Positions 39,582 through 52,500 of a stretch of 64,000 bases of DNA are shown here, in pieces. Below the pieces are notes generated by a model. That model searched no databases and had not been told where the DNA came from. It saw only the letters and a list, made by a program, of their open reading frames with translations. This stretch comes from Brachypodius melanocephalos (taxonomy: Eukaryota > Chordata > Aves > Passeriformes > Pycnonotidae), in NCBI GenBank assembly GCA_013398615.1, contig VZSR01003807.1, forward strand, positions 34,701,493-34,765,492. The letters are read 5' to 3'. Positions within the stretch are counted from its first letter, which is position 1. Each line of letters begins with the position of its first letter. A program made the position numbers and the translations under genes.

Positions 39582-42500
39582 GCTTACTGGTAGCCTGTCC
39601 AATGGATGTACTGAAACGCTGGAGAAGATAGGAGAGGTGATCTGAACACCAGTCAGTTTAACAATCCCCGGGAGAAGCAGACCATGGTTTGAGCCCTGCT
39701 GGGAGACTATCAGCTCAGCAATCCCAAATTTGAAATAGCTTCTAAACTGCAGGCCTCCATCCTAATATTTTCATGATTTTACCATAATCCATCACAGCTA
39801 AATTTATTAACTTTCTCAATTTCATGCCATATATTTCATTATCTCTGCAAGAGAAGTCAAGATTTCCAAAGAATAGTCTCTTCTTTGAATTTGAATGTAT
39901 TCTATTTTTTTTTAAATTTTGTACCATACTTATCTTATGCATTTAGTGATGTAGTCACATTACCATCATCAGATAACAAGAAAATTGGCTTTTTCTTTGT
40001 CTTCCTTTTGTAAAACTCAGCTAAACAACATTTCCCCTTTCACAGCTGAGAACCCTGCCCAATAACACAGTTGAAGTTAAATTTAGTTGAAAGGGAATGA
40101 GAGCTTTTGTCAGGATCTGAGTGGAAATCACTGCTTAGTGGAAGTGCTCCTATGTTTTCCACAAACACTTTACAAGGCAAGGAAGAACTTTAAAGAGGAA
40201 TGACAGCAAAAACCATTAGAAGATTAATGAGGATCCCTGCAGCCTGGTCTTTTATGGATCACCAACTTTTCTTTCATCAGCTATATTTACTCGGCAAGTA
40301 AATCTACTGCTAAAAAATATGAAAAGCTCTTCTACAAGCCTGTTTAAAGGTAAGAGACCCTAAACAAAAGAGTTAACAGCATTTTAACAACAAAGAAAAC
40401 CTTGAGGGTGGGGAGGAAGAAAAAACCCTTAGGAAAACCTTCATCTTGCCTGTCAATTAGTCATTTAGCTATTCACTGCATTGCAACTCCTGAACCACCT
40501 TTCTCACAAGTGGAAAGAATTCAACACAGAGTGGTTAATCATATTACTGCATTGATCTTTTATTAAGCAATATGCTGAACCTCTTGGATTGTTATAAAAA
40601 CTAAAATGTATTTATGGCATACAGCATGTATATCTAGCCTTCTGGATCAAAGCATCTCCTGGCACTGTCACATACTAATGAGGCAAGTTGAGCTCAGAAA
40701 CTTCACATGCATAAGGAGAAACAAAATTTTGTATATTATACATTTTTAATGACTTGTCTCAGTCTTGATTTTAACTTGCAATAAATTACATTTGTAACTT
40801 ATTACATCAAATGCAATTTGTAATCATACAAAATAGTTCACGGAAATCGCATTCTATTGACAGAATTTTCTCATGCGTTTTTGCTATACTCTTGATGACA
40901 TGGTGGTGATTCACACTCTATTAAAAATTATCATCTAAAACAGGACACTCTTATTCCAGGCCAAAAGCTTTTCCTTGTGCTCTGCTCATCTGTGGCGAGG
41001 CTCTCCCACATGAGAAAAGACTGTAGTCACTGAGGATCAAGCTCAGCAGGTAGACTAAACTGCTGACAAAATTTTTGCAGAAAACTACTGTCTTTGTTAC
41101 ATTTTCACTAAGAAATTAAGCAGGAGCAGGGCATGGCTCTAAACAGGGGCCTGTCACCATCTATAATCTGTCCCACCCACACTTGTAATTGCAATCAGAG
41201 GCTCAGAGGTGGAACTGCCTGGAGTGGCCACCACCAGCTCAGGTGGGGGACAAGGCAGCAGGACTGGTTGCAAGAGCAGTACTTCTTTTAAGAGGAAGGA
41301 GATGCAAACAGAGTAAAGAGCAGAACCTGCCCTCTTTTATTTATTTGTGTGGATATAGCTTTGGTTTGCTTTCTATCACATCTAAAAGCTACATTTATAT
41401 TTTGTGATGTTGTCTCATTTTCTAAATCATCTTTATAGCTATTTAGCAGGTTTTTGCAGTACATTCCTCGTAATAGTGCTCAATATATAATTACAGTTTG
41501 TTAGGGGGATTTTTTTTTAAACAAACCCGTTTTATTAAAATTAATGAATAAACAGATAAACAGTTTCTACCTAAGGTAGGTTCTCCAAAAAGAAAACTCT
41601 GATTTAATTTTTTTAATTTCTCTCTGAAAGAAAATAAAATTCTACCACCACCACCAAAAAACCTGCAAATAGAAAAATATTTTCATTTTTCTTTTGGGAT
41701 TTTCTATAGGAAAACAAAAAATACAGCTTTTTCAGTACAACCTACAGCTTCATTTTTATGCACAACTATCAGTCAGGTGCCTTAGGACAAAGAAAATCAT
41801 CCAGACTACCAGGTTCCCTACAAATATGCCAACATAAGATGCAAAAAACATGTCTGTGCTTAGGTCCCATGATCTGTTATAGAGGACAGGTTATAATTTT
41901 AGTAGAAAGAAACAGTGTTAGACAACCAAACTGGCTGAATTTGTACCATAACATTTCCAGTTACATCACTTGGCTGGTGAAACTCACATAAAAGCCGTGG
42001 CAATTTCAAAATGCTGGTTCAAAATGTGCGACAGGCCAAAAGCTTTGCCAAGGCACAACTGGAGAATCTTCTGTATTTTCCTCAAAGGCACATCAGAGCT
42101 TCACTAGACTGCCTTCAGCCTGCATGGTACAGGACTGTACCCACAGAAGGCACAAGTGTGCATACAGGAGCAGAGTGGCAAGGCACGCACCGTCTGCTGG
42201 TTGTGCATCAAAATCAGCTGACATCACACACCCCTAAGTTGATATCATGCTTTCCATAGCATCCCAAGGTATGCTATGGGGCTGTTTCCGTTCCAGTTCT
42301 TCTCCTAGCTTCACTCCTATTCATAGCAAGAAATCCTTTAACAGGTGTACATGGAGGCTCTCAGTTTTAGGCAGTGAGCATGAGAAATAACACAGGTAAA
42401 GATTTAAACAAACACAATTCAGCAGCTACTCATACAAGCAGGCTAGGGACAACATAGCCAGATGTTGTTCCCTGCTCAGTCTCCAGGGTCTTGTAAATTT

Positions 42501-44898
42501 TTTTTGTATGTCTATAAGAAAGAAGGAATTTCTCCATCAATATTTTGTTTGTGCTTATTTTTCTGGCCCCAAAGACTTCCTATTGCATACACCAACCACT
42601 GGTCCAGCCCTGACCACTCACATGGTACCACTGTGTAATACACACCTTCATTCAAGCCAGGCTAATCAAAAAAGAATAATTCAAATGCAGCATATTCAAA
42701 TGAACTCTGCAGTGAAAGAGCAAGCGAAAGCACCTTTTTGATAACATTTGCATGTGAGTCATTAAGCAGATTCAATGCTTAGAATGAAGATTGCTCAGTA
42801 ACTGCTCTTCATTTTTTGTTGATTAGGCTATTGGTTAACAATAGTCCACAAACATTTAGATATGTTTTGAGTAATAAATCAATGACTGCTTTTGTTAAAG
42901 TTTGGATAGATCAATAATTTTCAGGCCAGAAGTGATGTGCATGATCCTCACACATGTTACAGAGTTATTGCTATTGTCAGTAAGCGGCTGTTCTTTTAAG
43001 TTCAGTTTTTAAGTACAATAGAGAAGATTCTAGTCCATAAAAGACAGAGATATAATAGAATAAAGGGAAATAATCCTCTTTTAAGAAATAATTATATGTG
43101 TTAAAAGGTATAGAACTTTACAAAGCAGCAATTATCTGCAAAATTAACCTTTATATTTTTTACATATTACACCTTTCAGTCTGAAAAAATCATCAGCAAT
43201 CAGAATTTACCACACATCACAAGTTAGCATACACTTACCTATGAATATCTATGAAAATTTACTGTTTGCCCTCATTAATTCTGGTTATACCACACCAAAA
43301 TGCAGAAGAGATCCTCTGCATAATGCAGAGAGGCCTGTAGCATATTTTAACTTTTACAGATGTTCAGTAAGTTTATTTTTAAATAAAATGCCCCTGTTTA
43401 AATACCTGGAAAAAAGAATAGTTTTAAAAGAAAACTTCATTAAATAATTATTTATCTGTTCACTTGACCCACTTCCCTTTATTATCATTTGCTTTGGTTT
43501 CCCCCCTTTTTGAATTTGTTTTTATATTCTTAGAAGACAACATCATATTTTAGAAAGTTTCTACTGTCCTCAGCATGGCCAACATTGTATAAAGACAAAC
43601 AGCAAATGGGTAAAAAGTGACACAACATAATCACTCTCCACCTGAATTATTAGGTAACTTATTTCTGAATAAAATGGAAATGTTTTTTTTTCCTTCACAA
43701 TACCTTACGCATCAACTGTTTAAGTTAATCAAACTATCAGCCTAGATTTTAACTGTCATAAATGCTGTTTTCTAAACAGAGTAAAACACAAGATCACGCA
43801 TTTGGTTCTTCATAAATTCTGTCTTCTACACAAACAACAGGTTTGTCATTTTCAGCACAATAACCATGTCATCAATAAGCTTGCCATTGTATATTGAATA
43901 TCTTCGTTCCACGAACTTTGTTTTTGTCATTCAATCTACTTATTCAAATCTAGTTTCTTGGTTATTCAGCTTGAGTTTTGGCTCTAGGGTACTGTCTCTC
44001 CTCAGCCAGTCAAGTTTGCCATCTAAGGTGAAGTGAGGGATGTGGTTAATGGAGAGACTTTCTGTCTGGGTGTACACATAGATCACGTATGCCAGCGTCT
44101 TTTCAGTCACTGCAAGGTTCACTTGTGGTAATTGGTAGGTTCATTTGCAGGTTGATTTGCCAGGCAGCAGGCTGTGGTGTTTAGTGTGTGCCTATTCCAA
44201 GGCTACTATTAAGAAAATAACTTCTCAGCAATATTGGATAAAAGAGTATCTTTTTTTTTCTCTTACAAAAGAGAACATCCAGGACAGCCAGCCAAATACT
44301 GTGTCTCTTTGGGAACATAGCTTATGCTCTCATTATAAACCAGGAATTTTTTTTAGATATATGATGTGCAAGTATCAGCATACATCTATACACTGATCAT
44401 TCAAGGCTTCCAGCTCTAGAGGTAACACGATCTTGATCAGCTTGAAGGTCTGGCCCTCTCAAGCTGGATTTTCCCATTTAGAACCGGCAAACTTCACCTT
44501 GATTACATATTTCAGCTCTGTCCAAACCACCCTCTAGCTGTCTTGTCAGTTTGAATAACCTCAAAATCTCTATCTGCACTAGTAAATAAAAGAACAGGGT
44601 GGAATCTTGCCAAACATCAACTATTTGTGCTGTTAGAGCAGAATGTGGCCAGATCGGCTAGTATTTTCCTAAATGATTCCTGGGCACGGGCAGATGAAAT
44701 TCCCCATGGGGAGCTGGAAGTGGGTACCTGATTTGGTGGCTCAGACATTTGAGGAGTGGGATACAGGAACTCCTCTACCAGGCCACCAGTGTGAGACAAC
44801 ACACACAAACATGACTTACCAAGACAGATTTGGCCAAGGTAGGTAAAAACACCACTGCCAGATGCCAGAAAACAGGATCTCCTCATCATTATCTCAAT
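39582..44898. other. Intergenic DNA, possible conserved non-coding stretch
   Basis: No gene was recognised. About 40,180-40,800 is repeat-free, moderately AT-rich and has several ATTA/TAAT cores and E-box-like CA..TG sites. It has the look of a regulatory element, but this is a weak impression from one sequence. A 9-bp perfect hairpin with an 8-base loop lies at 42254-42279 (CCATAGCAT and ATGCTATGG). About 41,140-41,340 is locally richer in G and C without a recognised identity. Confidence 0.55.
42254..42279. repeat. Perfect 9-bp inverted repeat (hairpin)
   Basis: CCATAGCAT at 42254-42262 and its reverse complement ATGCTATGG at 42271-42279 flank an 8-base loop. Nothing around it suggests a terminator or RNA gene. 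Confidence 0.6.
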
Positions 44899-45135
44899 AT
44901 CATACAATCACACAAGAGTTTGGGTTGGAAGAGACATTTAAAGGCCATCTTGTCAAACCCCTTGCTATAAGCAGAAACATCTTTAACAAAACCAGGTTGC
45001 TCAGAGCCTTATCCAACATAGAATTGAATGTTTCTAGGAATGGGGCACTTACCACCTCTCTGGACATATGTACGTGGGTAGTCCTGTCTCCCAAGTATGG
45101 AACAGTAAGAAAGAACACCTGCATCACCTCCAACA
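44899..45135 (-). mobile_element. CR1 LINE 3'-end fragment
   Basis: Read on plus, the segment starts with an ATCATACAATCACA-like end and GTTTGGGTTGGAAGAGACAT. It continues through CCAGGTTGCTCAGAGCC and GGAATGGGGCACTTACCACC. This is the reverse complement of the CR1 3' untranslated end, so the element lies on minus with its 3' terminus at the left. Similarity fades after about 45,115, so the right edge is approximate. It is a short 5'-truncated copy with no coding capacity. Confidence 0.85.
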
Positions 45136-48100
45136 TCCTTGAGTACAGAGAACACACTTAGGGATCTCAAAATATGGTTTTGGTCCTCTTCAAAATGCCT
45201 TTAGGGAATTCTCCCCATTTCTCTCAGAGGCTTCAAAAGCCTGACAGGACATCTACTTCCTGGGTCATAATACTGAAGAACCACAGCACTACTGACCTTT
45301 ACACTGGTAGGATTTTCTAGCAATACTTATTTTTGGACCCTAGAGAATCAGTTCTGCAGAAAGAGTGGGCTCTGCTTCAAAGTCCTATGAGATCCCAGTG
45401 GTCAAACATGTTCTGGACTACCACAAATTTGGGTGAGCTGGAAAACAGGCCTCAATCCCTGATTTATAATGAAACTGAAAGACATAACCTAAAAGGATTA
45501 GAAGACTGAGTAAAGAATTTGAATAGTTCTATTGCAGCCCTATTACGAGCTGAACTCACACTAAAATGGGTCATCCTTTCAGGGATAGAAAGGAAAAAAA
45601 AGGCAATTTCAATCCTTTATCCTATACAATCATAGTTCTCCTGATCTATTAAATTGTGTCCTTTTTAAAAATTATACAAACAAAAAAGTCATCAACAGAA
45701 CTTCTCATTTCTGTTTCTTTTGAAGCTGACCAACCAAAAAAGGTAAAACAGATTTTCTTAAAGTTTTCTGAGGAAAGTATAATCCTATAGTGAACAGTGT
45801 TAACAGCAAATTTCATCCCAGAGTTAATTTCTGTAGCCCATTTATAAATCTTTGAAATACAGGTTTGTAATGGAAATACTGACAGACCCTTAACAATAGT
45901 GCTGCTATAATGAGATTTGTCATTTATGATTAATTGAGGATAGTCTTAAAACATCTTTTCTAAAAGCATCTTCTTTCCATCGGATTCATTCTCCATAAAG
46001 CTATATCATAAAAATCAGTTCCCCAATTTTGTCAAGTGCCAGAGACATTCTGCTTATTTACCCTTAATGATAATCCAAGCTTCTGACAAGTAATAATTTC
46101 ATCTGTGTCACTTCAATCAAACTGATTTTATTGCAAACCTACAAAAGCAAGGTCTAGGAATCTGCTGTGTTTTTAATAATGTATTTCTAGTTGCAATATT
46201 GTTTTAAAATCTGTGAAATACAAATGGATTTAAAACAAATGTATGCTTAACGATATGATTAAATTAAGAATGAAAAAAAGTGTGGTTAGCTGAAGACTAT
46301 TTAAAAAAAGTGTTTCATTCTAAATGTTTCACTTAGTTCATTAATACCACTTTGTGAATGCAGTTCGTTTACTCTAGTGTAATTGAATTTGCTTGTTAAT
46401 CTGTTTCCAAAAGGTGTTCAAAAATACAGCTGTGAAAGCAAATGGAATTTTACAAAAAAATGAATATTTATGAAGATCCAGATTTCCTTATTCCCAAAGG
46501 AATGTTCAAATTTTACTCTAAATCTTTAAAAAGATTTTTTATCTTGCTTCTTGCGTATATTAGTGATGTGGGCTGCTTATTAATCAATGTTTAACAATGT
46601 AATTACAGCTGGTTTTAGTCTTACCAGATAACACAGATTAATAAATGACCTGAAACTAGTGAAGTGTGTAGAAAGGGTAATGAATTCCTTCCATCAGCAC
46701 AATAATTTATTAGTAATAAACAAAGAGTATGATGAATTAGAAGAATTTGTAGAGTTTCTGAACATTGCACCAAAATTTCCAGATGAAAGCATTTAATCAT
46801 GCAGTTTTCATTCATTTATTTCCTTTGTAGCAATTCTGTGAGCTACAGTATGCTGGGATTTGCTTTTCTGAGCTGTGTTAAGATGTCCATTGAAAGCCAG
46901 GTTCCAGAGTTTTATATCAGCTCACACTGCTACACATCAATCTTACCTGTCACTGAAGTTAGTGTAATTTGATGTGAACTAACTAAATTTTTTTCATATA
47001 GCAAAACGAAATGTAGCTAAGCAAAGCTGTCTCTTCACTGGTAGAAGTATGTGACATTCCTTTACACAACAACGTGCAGTTGCAGGTAAAAAAGAAGCAG
47101 TTATAGAGGCAGCCTGATTAATGTGACCTAACTGTCAGTGAAGTGGGGTGATCACACATATCTGCATGCTGGAGGGATGTAACAGCAAAAAACATAAGCT
47201 AACATAGTTTTAAAACAATCTTGTTATTTTAGCCTCCTTATGAACTCTTCCAGCTTTTCATCATTTGGATACAGAGAGTCACCTTTTGAAATCAAAGCTA
47301 CACCTTTCTGAGAACTGTATAATTCCCTATGAACAGCAAAACTGAAGGTGAGGAAAAAAAGGAATGTATAGATAATACATCATACCCGATGGCACTATCA
47401 GTAATTGCACCAAACAGCAACAAAACTGTTGAGTGATTATGACAGTACCCACAGTGATAACCCAGTACATCCTCTGCACAGCACAGCAGCCTCCCTTATT
47501 TGTGTCTTTACTCGTGCTACTCTGGCTCACTGAGCTGCCCCTCTCTCTAGTTCAGCAGGGCAGAGGAGAAGGCAAGCTGTACACTTGAACTTCCCTGACT
47601 CCTCTTGTTCCTCCAGTGCAGTCTTGAAACAGAACCAAAACAGTGAGAGAGCAGTCAAGTAGATCTGCCGTGCCCTCAGGCGAGAGAGGATGCTTCCCAA
47701 GGACAGGCACAGCCCAGTGAGGATGTGCAGAAGAAAGCTGTTCAAACATCTCTACCTGACTGTAAGTTACTGTCTCAGCTGTAAGTCAAGCTTCCTCAGG
47801 AACAATTCCCAGCCTCCTAGAAAAAACAGGTGGAAAGCTAATGAGGGAAGAGGTGGAGAAAGACCTCTCCATCCTCACAAAAGAATGCAGAATTTTTGTT
47901 CCTTTTTAAATCTCCTATTATCCAGATATTTGATTTTTTTTTTTTAATATCCAGATAAACAACTTTTGAAAGCTTTAAGTGGTGTAACCCAGCATAAGTT
48001 AGATATCTTAGCAGGTGCATAAAAACAGTAAATCCAGAGGCTCAGGAGTTAGGAAAGTTAGGAAACATCAGGAAAGGCTCAGGGTCACAATATTTGGTAA

Positions 48101-49489
48101 TTGGAAGAGTGTGTGGAGGACTGTTAAGAGAGCTCAGGACTCACTGTGTTTTAGCCCTATTACATATGTGCATCTAAACACTGCACCGACTTCTATGAGA
48201 ATTGTATAGCTGGAAGAGCTGCAACAGTGTCTCTCAAAGTGACACAGTGACAGAAGCATACAAAGGGGGAACCTGAGGGCACATCAAAAGGGAATTCAGA
48301 GCAGAAATTGGTGAGAATGTACAAGCTACTCCTAAAAATATGCACAGATTTCAGTAGGTTAGAATGGGCTGTAATGAATTATGTAACTGTCATGAATTCT
48401 TGCCAAAAAGCCTCAACTAGCATAATGTTGTTGCAATTATGTCAATTCACAGGAGATAAGAGACTGGCCCTCTGTAAACAGTGTTTCGTGCATGAAGCTG
48501 TATTATCTCTACATTCCATTTATCTAAGACTACTGAATTTATGAGGAAATTATGTATGTAGTCACATACATATGCATATTTGACAAATAAATGTACTGAA
48601 CAGTCTCAGTATGAACAGATACGGTACAGTACTTGTTTTGAAAGAAAAGTGTCTTAAATAGTCTCCTAGTGAATCCAAATTCAGATGAAGCTCTTGCCAG
48701 CTGCCAGCAGTTACTAACAGGTACAGCAGAGGCAGTGCAGACTTAAAGCTATGTTCTGATTTCAGCAGGAAGGAATGTGACAAACTAGGGTATTTTGCTG
48801 AGCCTGATTAAGCACCTAAAATCTAGCTTAATTATGCTACAGCTGGTTATATGCAAGGCACATTATATGGCAGGACAAAGAGGGTGGAATAGCAGTAAAA
48901 CCTCCCTGTTTCTCTCTGAGAGAGGAAAGCCTTTGCATAGGAATGCCACAAGAAAACCTTCAGAGCACTGACTTGCAAATCACAGCGAGGGGCAAAGCTA
49001 AGGCCAGGCTGGGGGAAGGAAGAGTGGTTTGGGACAGGGCTCTGGACAGCAAAGGCTGAAACTGGTCCTGCAGTGCACCAGCCAGCTTTAGAAGTGTGCC
49101 ATAATCTTACAGGACCTCAGAGCATTTCAGAATTCAGTGAGGGCATTTCCAGCTTACCAAATGAGAAGGGTAAAAGGTGACTTAATGCTCTTTTAGCCTG
49201 CTATGTCCTTTGACTGTAAATTCTAAGAGGCACTCAACGGCATATTTTGGGTGCTTTTGTTTTGGTATGCTTGTTTGTTTGTTTGCTTGTTTGTTGTGTA
49301 GCAACATTCATTGACAAGGCTGTGACCATTTGGGGGAAAAACAAACTCCCACTACCCATATGGGATGATTAGGAAGATATATGTTAACAATGAAGAAGGA
49401 AAAAAAAAGTTTAGATCTTTTCTGCTGGAATTCAGAAGGTAGATTTCTTCTAAAATATCCTTGGCAGATATTCTGGGTCTGGTAGACTA

Positions 49490-49491
<2 letters not shown>
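45136..49491. other. Intergenic DNA, possible conserved non-coding stretch
   Basis: No gene was recognised. About 46,440-46,980 is repeat-free and rich in TAAT/ATTA cores, including ATTAATCAAT and GTAATTACAGC. It could be an enhancer but this is unproven. About 47,440-47,880 and 48,890-49,100 are locally more GC-rich. The overlapping frames at 47,527-47,947 lie on both strands and have no domain. A short GTTT repeat is at about 49,270-49,300. Confidence 0.55.

Positions 49492-49521
<30 letters not shown>
49492..49521. repeat. Poly-T tract (30 T)
   Basis: An uninterrupted run of 30 T. No SINE or processed-copy body was recognised on either side, so it is listed as a plain homopolymer. Its length may carry sequencing error. 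Confidence 0.9.
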
Positions 49522-49525
<4 letters not shown>

Positions 49526-52500
49526 AATCCTAATAGTGGAAGTTCATTTAGGTAATTTTGATTTCTTACTGTGGGGCTTACTACAGTAACATAGCTGTTA
49601 TAGAAATTATTCTGGTAGTGTACAAATGAAATAAGTGAAAGAAATACAGAATCATATTATTTCACAGATTTCGTAAATCTGAATTCTTTGGTTTCATGGT
49701 TCATTTTGCCAGATATATTAATTCATTTCCTTTCCTGTAACATTATTTGAATATTTGGTTATATTTGAAAATGGAATAAAGAACAAAACTTAAAAGTGAA
49801 GGGAAATAGAACATGCTAACTTATATATCACAACAGAAGATGTTGCTAATTCATGTATCACAGATGACTTTAATGTTTTGAATTGTACTATTAGAAGGGA
49901 AAAAATAAAGTTTCAAATAAATTGATACGCAATAGTATTTTTAGTCTACCCAAAGAAGACTGTTAAGACCAAAATAATGACAGAGTGCAACGTGGACACC
50001 TGTCTAAAATTGCAATTTGGCTATGAGACAGAAAATAGTGTATTAGAAAATAAATTAATTAAATCATAAACCCAAGGAAATTATAGGATGCTCCAAGATA
50101 TGTACTATGAGTAGAAAATACATTTGTTACCAATCAGATAAGTGGTAGACAACAATGTAGCTAAAGATTATTCAGGGAGCCAGAACTAAGAAAGGTTATG
50201 CATTGGATTAGAAACCCTAACTCTAAGAAACTGGGCAACACAACGACAGATGAATTACTGCAGACAGCTGCCATATTATTCATAAAAAGGAAGACACAAA
50301 AAATTGATGTGTCAGAAACCACACCCCACTGCACCATTTAGCTCTTTTTATCACTACAGTTCAAATCCCCTTCTCAAGAAAAACACGAGCAAAAGCACAA
50401 ATACAGTATTTCTTGAAATTAAGTGCTTTTCACCTGAAAGAGCCTGAATGATACTTAGTGTTGAGTTAAAAGTGTCACTCTCATTCAGCTGGAGTATCAC
50501 CTAGCTCTCATCTAGATCAATGGAACCACTTACATGATGAAAACATTATCTGAACTGAGGCTTTAGATGGGAAACAACTGAGGATTTGCTTGGCAAATGC
50601 ATGTGAAATTATATTAATTAAAAGAAAAAAAACAAAACTATCCAGTGGTGCATGGGGTGAAATTATCCATTTGTGGTGCATGCTTTCATGGAGATAGAGA
50701 CAGCTAATCTGGTCGCATGAAGAACAGAAGGCGACCAGAGGCAATATTGCAATACTGTGGTTTATATTTGCCATATTTACTGATCCAGGCAGACTTAGCT
50801 TGCCCTTTAGGGTCTACTACAGAAAAGCCTTTTTTCTTCATTATAAAGCTATGTAGCTTAATTTTATAGGGGATTTGCATCATCCCTGCATATGTGTTAG
50901 AAGATTATTACTCCAGACAAACTAGAATTGACTATATAAAGACAGTTTGTTAGGTACTTCTATTAACCTTTGTACCACTATGGTAAATACTAAAAAAATC
51001 ACATCCTGAAACTGCAGTTGGCAAATTCAAGCCAAAAGGAAATGCATTCTGAATAAAGCATTACTTACCCATGAAACACACTATCACATGCACTTTCATA
51101 TTTAAAGGAGATAAAATATGCAAGGTCTTGTGATTTAGTGCATCTGGCAAACGTCAGGTATCTGAGGACAAAACAAGCTTCCACAAATTAATATGTGTAT
51201 TACTTGCCAAAAATCTGGTTTACTTGGAGTGGATAATGAGAGATCAGTTTTGGAGAGAGGGAAATCCACAGACCAAGACAGAAGCTGCAGTATATCTGCA
51301 TGGAAACTTGACAGAGTACGGAATATGTGAAAGACAACAAAGAGGGAAATCTGCAGAGGGTTGTACTCCTGAGAGATGCAATTCTCAAATTATTCTACTT
51401 CAACGAACACCTTCTCCCATACACTTTGGCAGCTTTTCTGTCAGTAGTGATGCTCCACATCACTACACTTCCTGGATCTAGAGGTGAAAGCACTGGAACT
51501 CCTGCCATTGCAATCTGTAGTTTCTCTTTCAGAACTAAATAAGAGTTACTGCATCTGTTCTTTTATCCTTTCCCCTCCCACCTCCTAACACAGAAGGGAG
51601 ACTGAGAGAAGAGATGCTTTCATGCTCTTTAACAGAAGGAAATTGAGAGATTGAGACTGACTGTAAGAGGAGATAATATATGGAAACAGGAAATCTACTG
51701 GGTAGGATTTTTCACCTCAGCTGGGCTGAAAGAAGAATCTAGGACCGTCACAGATGGAAGTGATCGGATGTCACTTGTGCTGAATAAGAACAGGAAGATA
51801 CTATCCTCACTGGAGCATATTGCTAGAGTTAATCTGTCACTTACAACTAATTGACTAAAATATGAATTAGCTGCCCTTATGGTCAGGCTCTTCTGTGCAC
51901 AATTTCTGCTATGACAAACATCCTAGGAAAATTGAAGCTTTAAACCTTACAAAGAATTGAAGTAAACAAGGAGCTTATACGTGTGGATACTTGTTGTTGC
52001 ACCCAGATGCAAAGACACTCCTTCAATTCATAGGTGAGAAAGGCAAATTATCTCCTTTCAGAATATCTCCAGATGCTATCACAGGATGATGGCACTGGCT
52101 TGTCCTGCTCAAGCTTCTCAGGGGAAGGTCCACAGCACAATGTGATATACTAACAGACTCCAAAAAATGATCAACAAAGACACAGTATGTTCTCCAAAGG
52201 CTCTAGTTCCTCAGTAAAGCAGTTTCCAAATTCAGGTTTATCAGGGGAGGCAGTCTCACAGGACCCAAATACAGCGTGCTTTTGGACTGTCTACAACTCT
52301 GCTGTTGTTCCTTGGGAAAGGCAAAGGCATTTTATGTTCACCGTATAATTAACGTGAATTTAATTTCCATTAAATGGCAAGATGACACACCATCCTACCT
52401 CTATTTCTGTACAGTGTTTCTCAAAGTGTATTGAAAATTCATAGATTTCGAAAACATGATCTATATATCTATTTAGCACAGTACAACTTTAAATCCCCCA

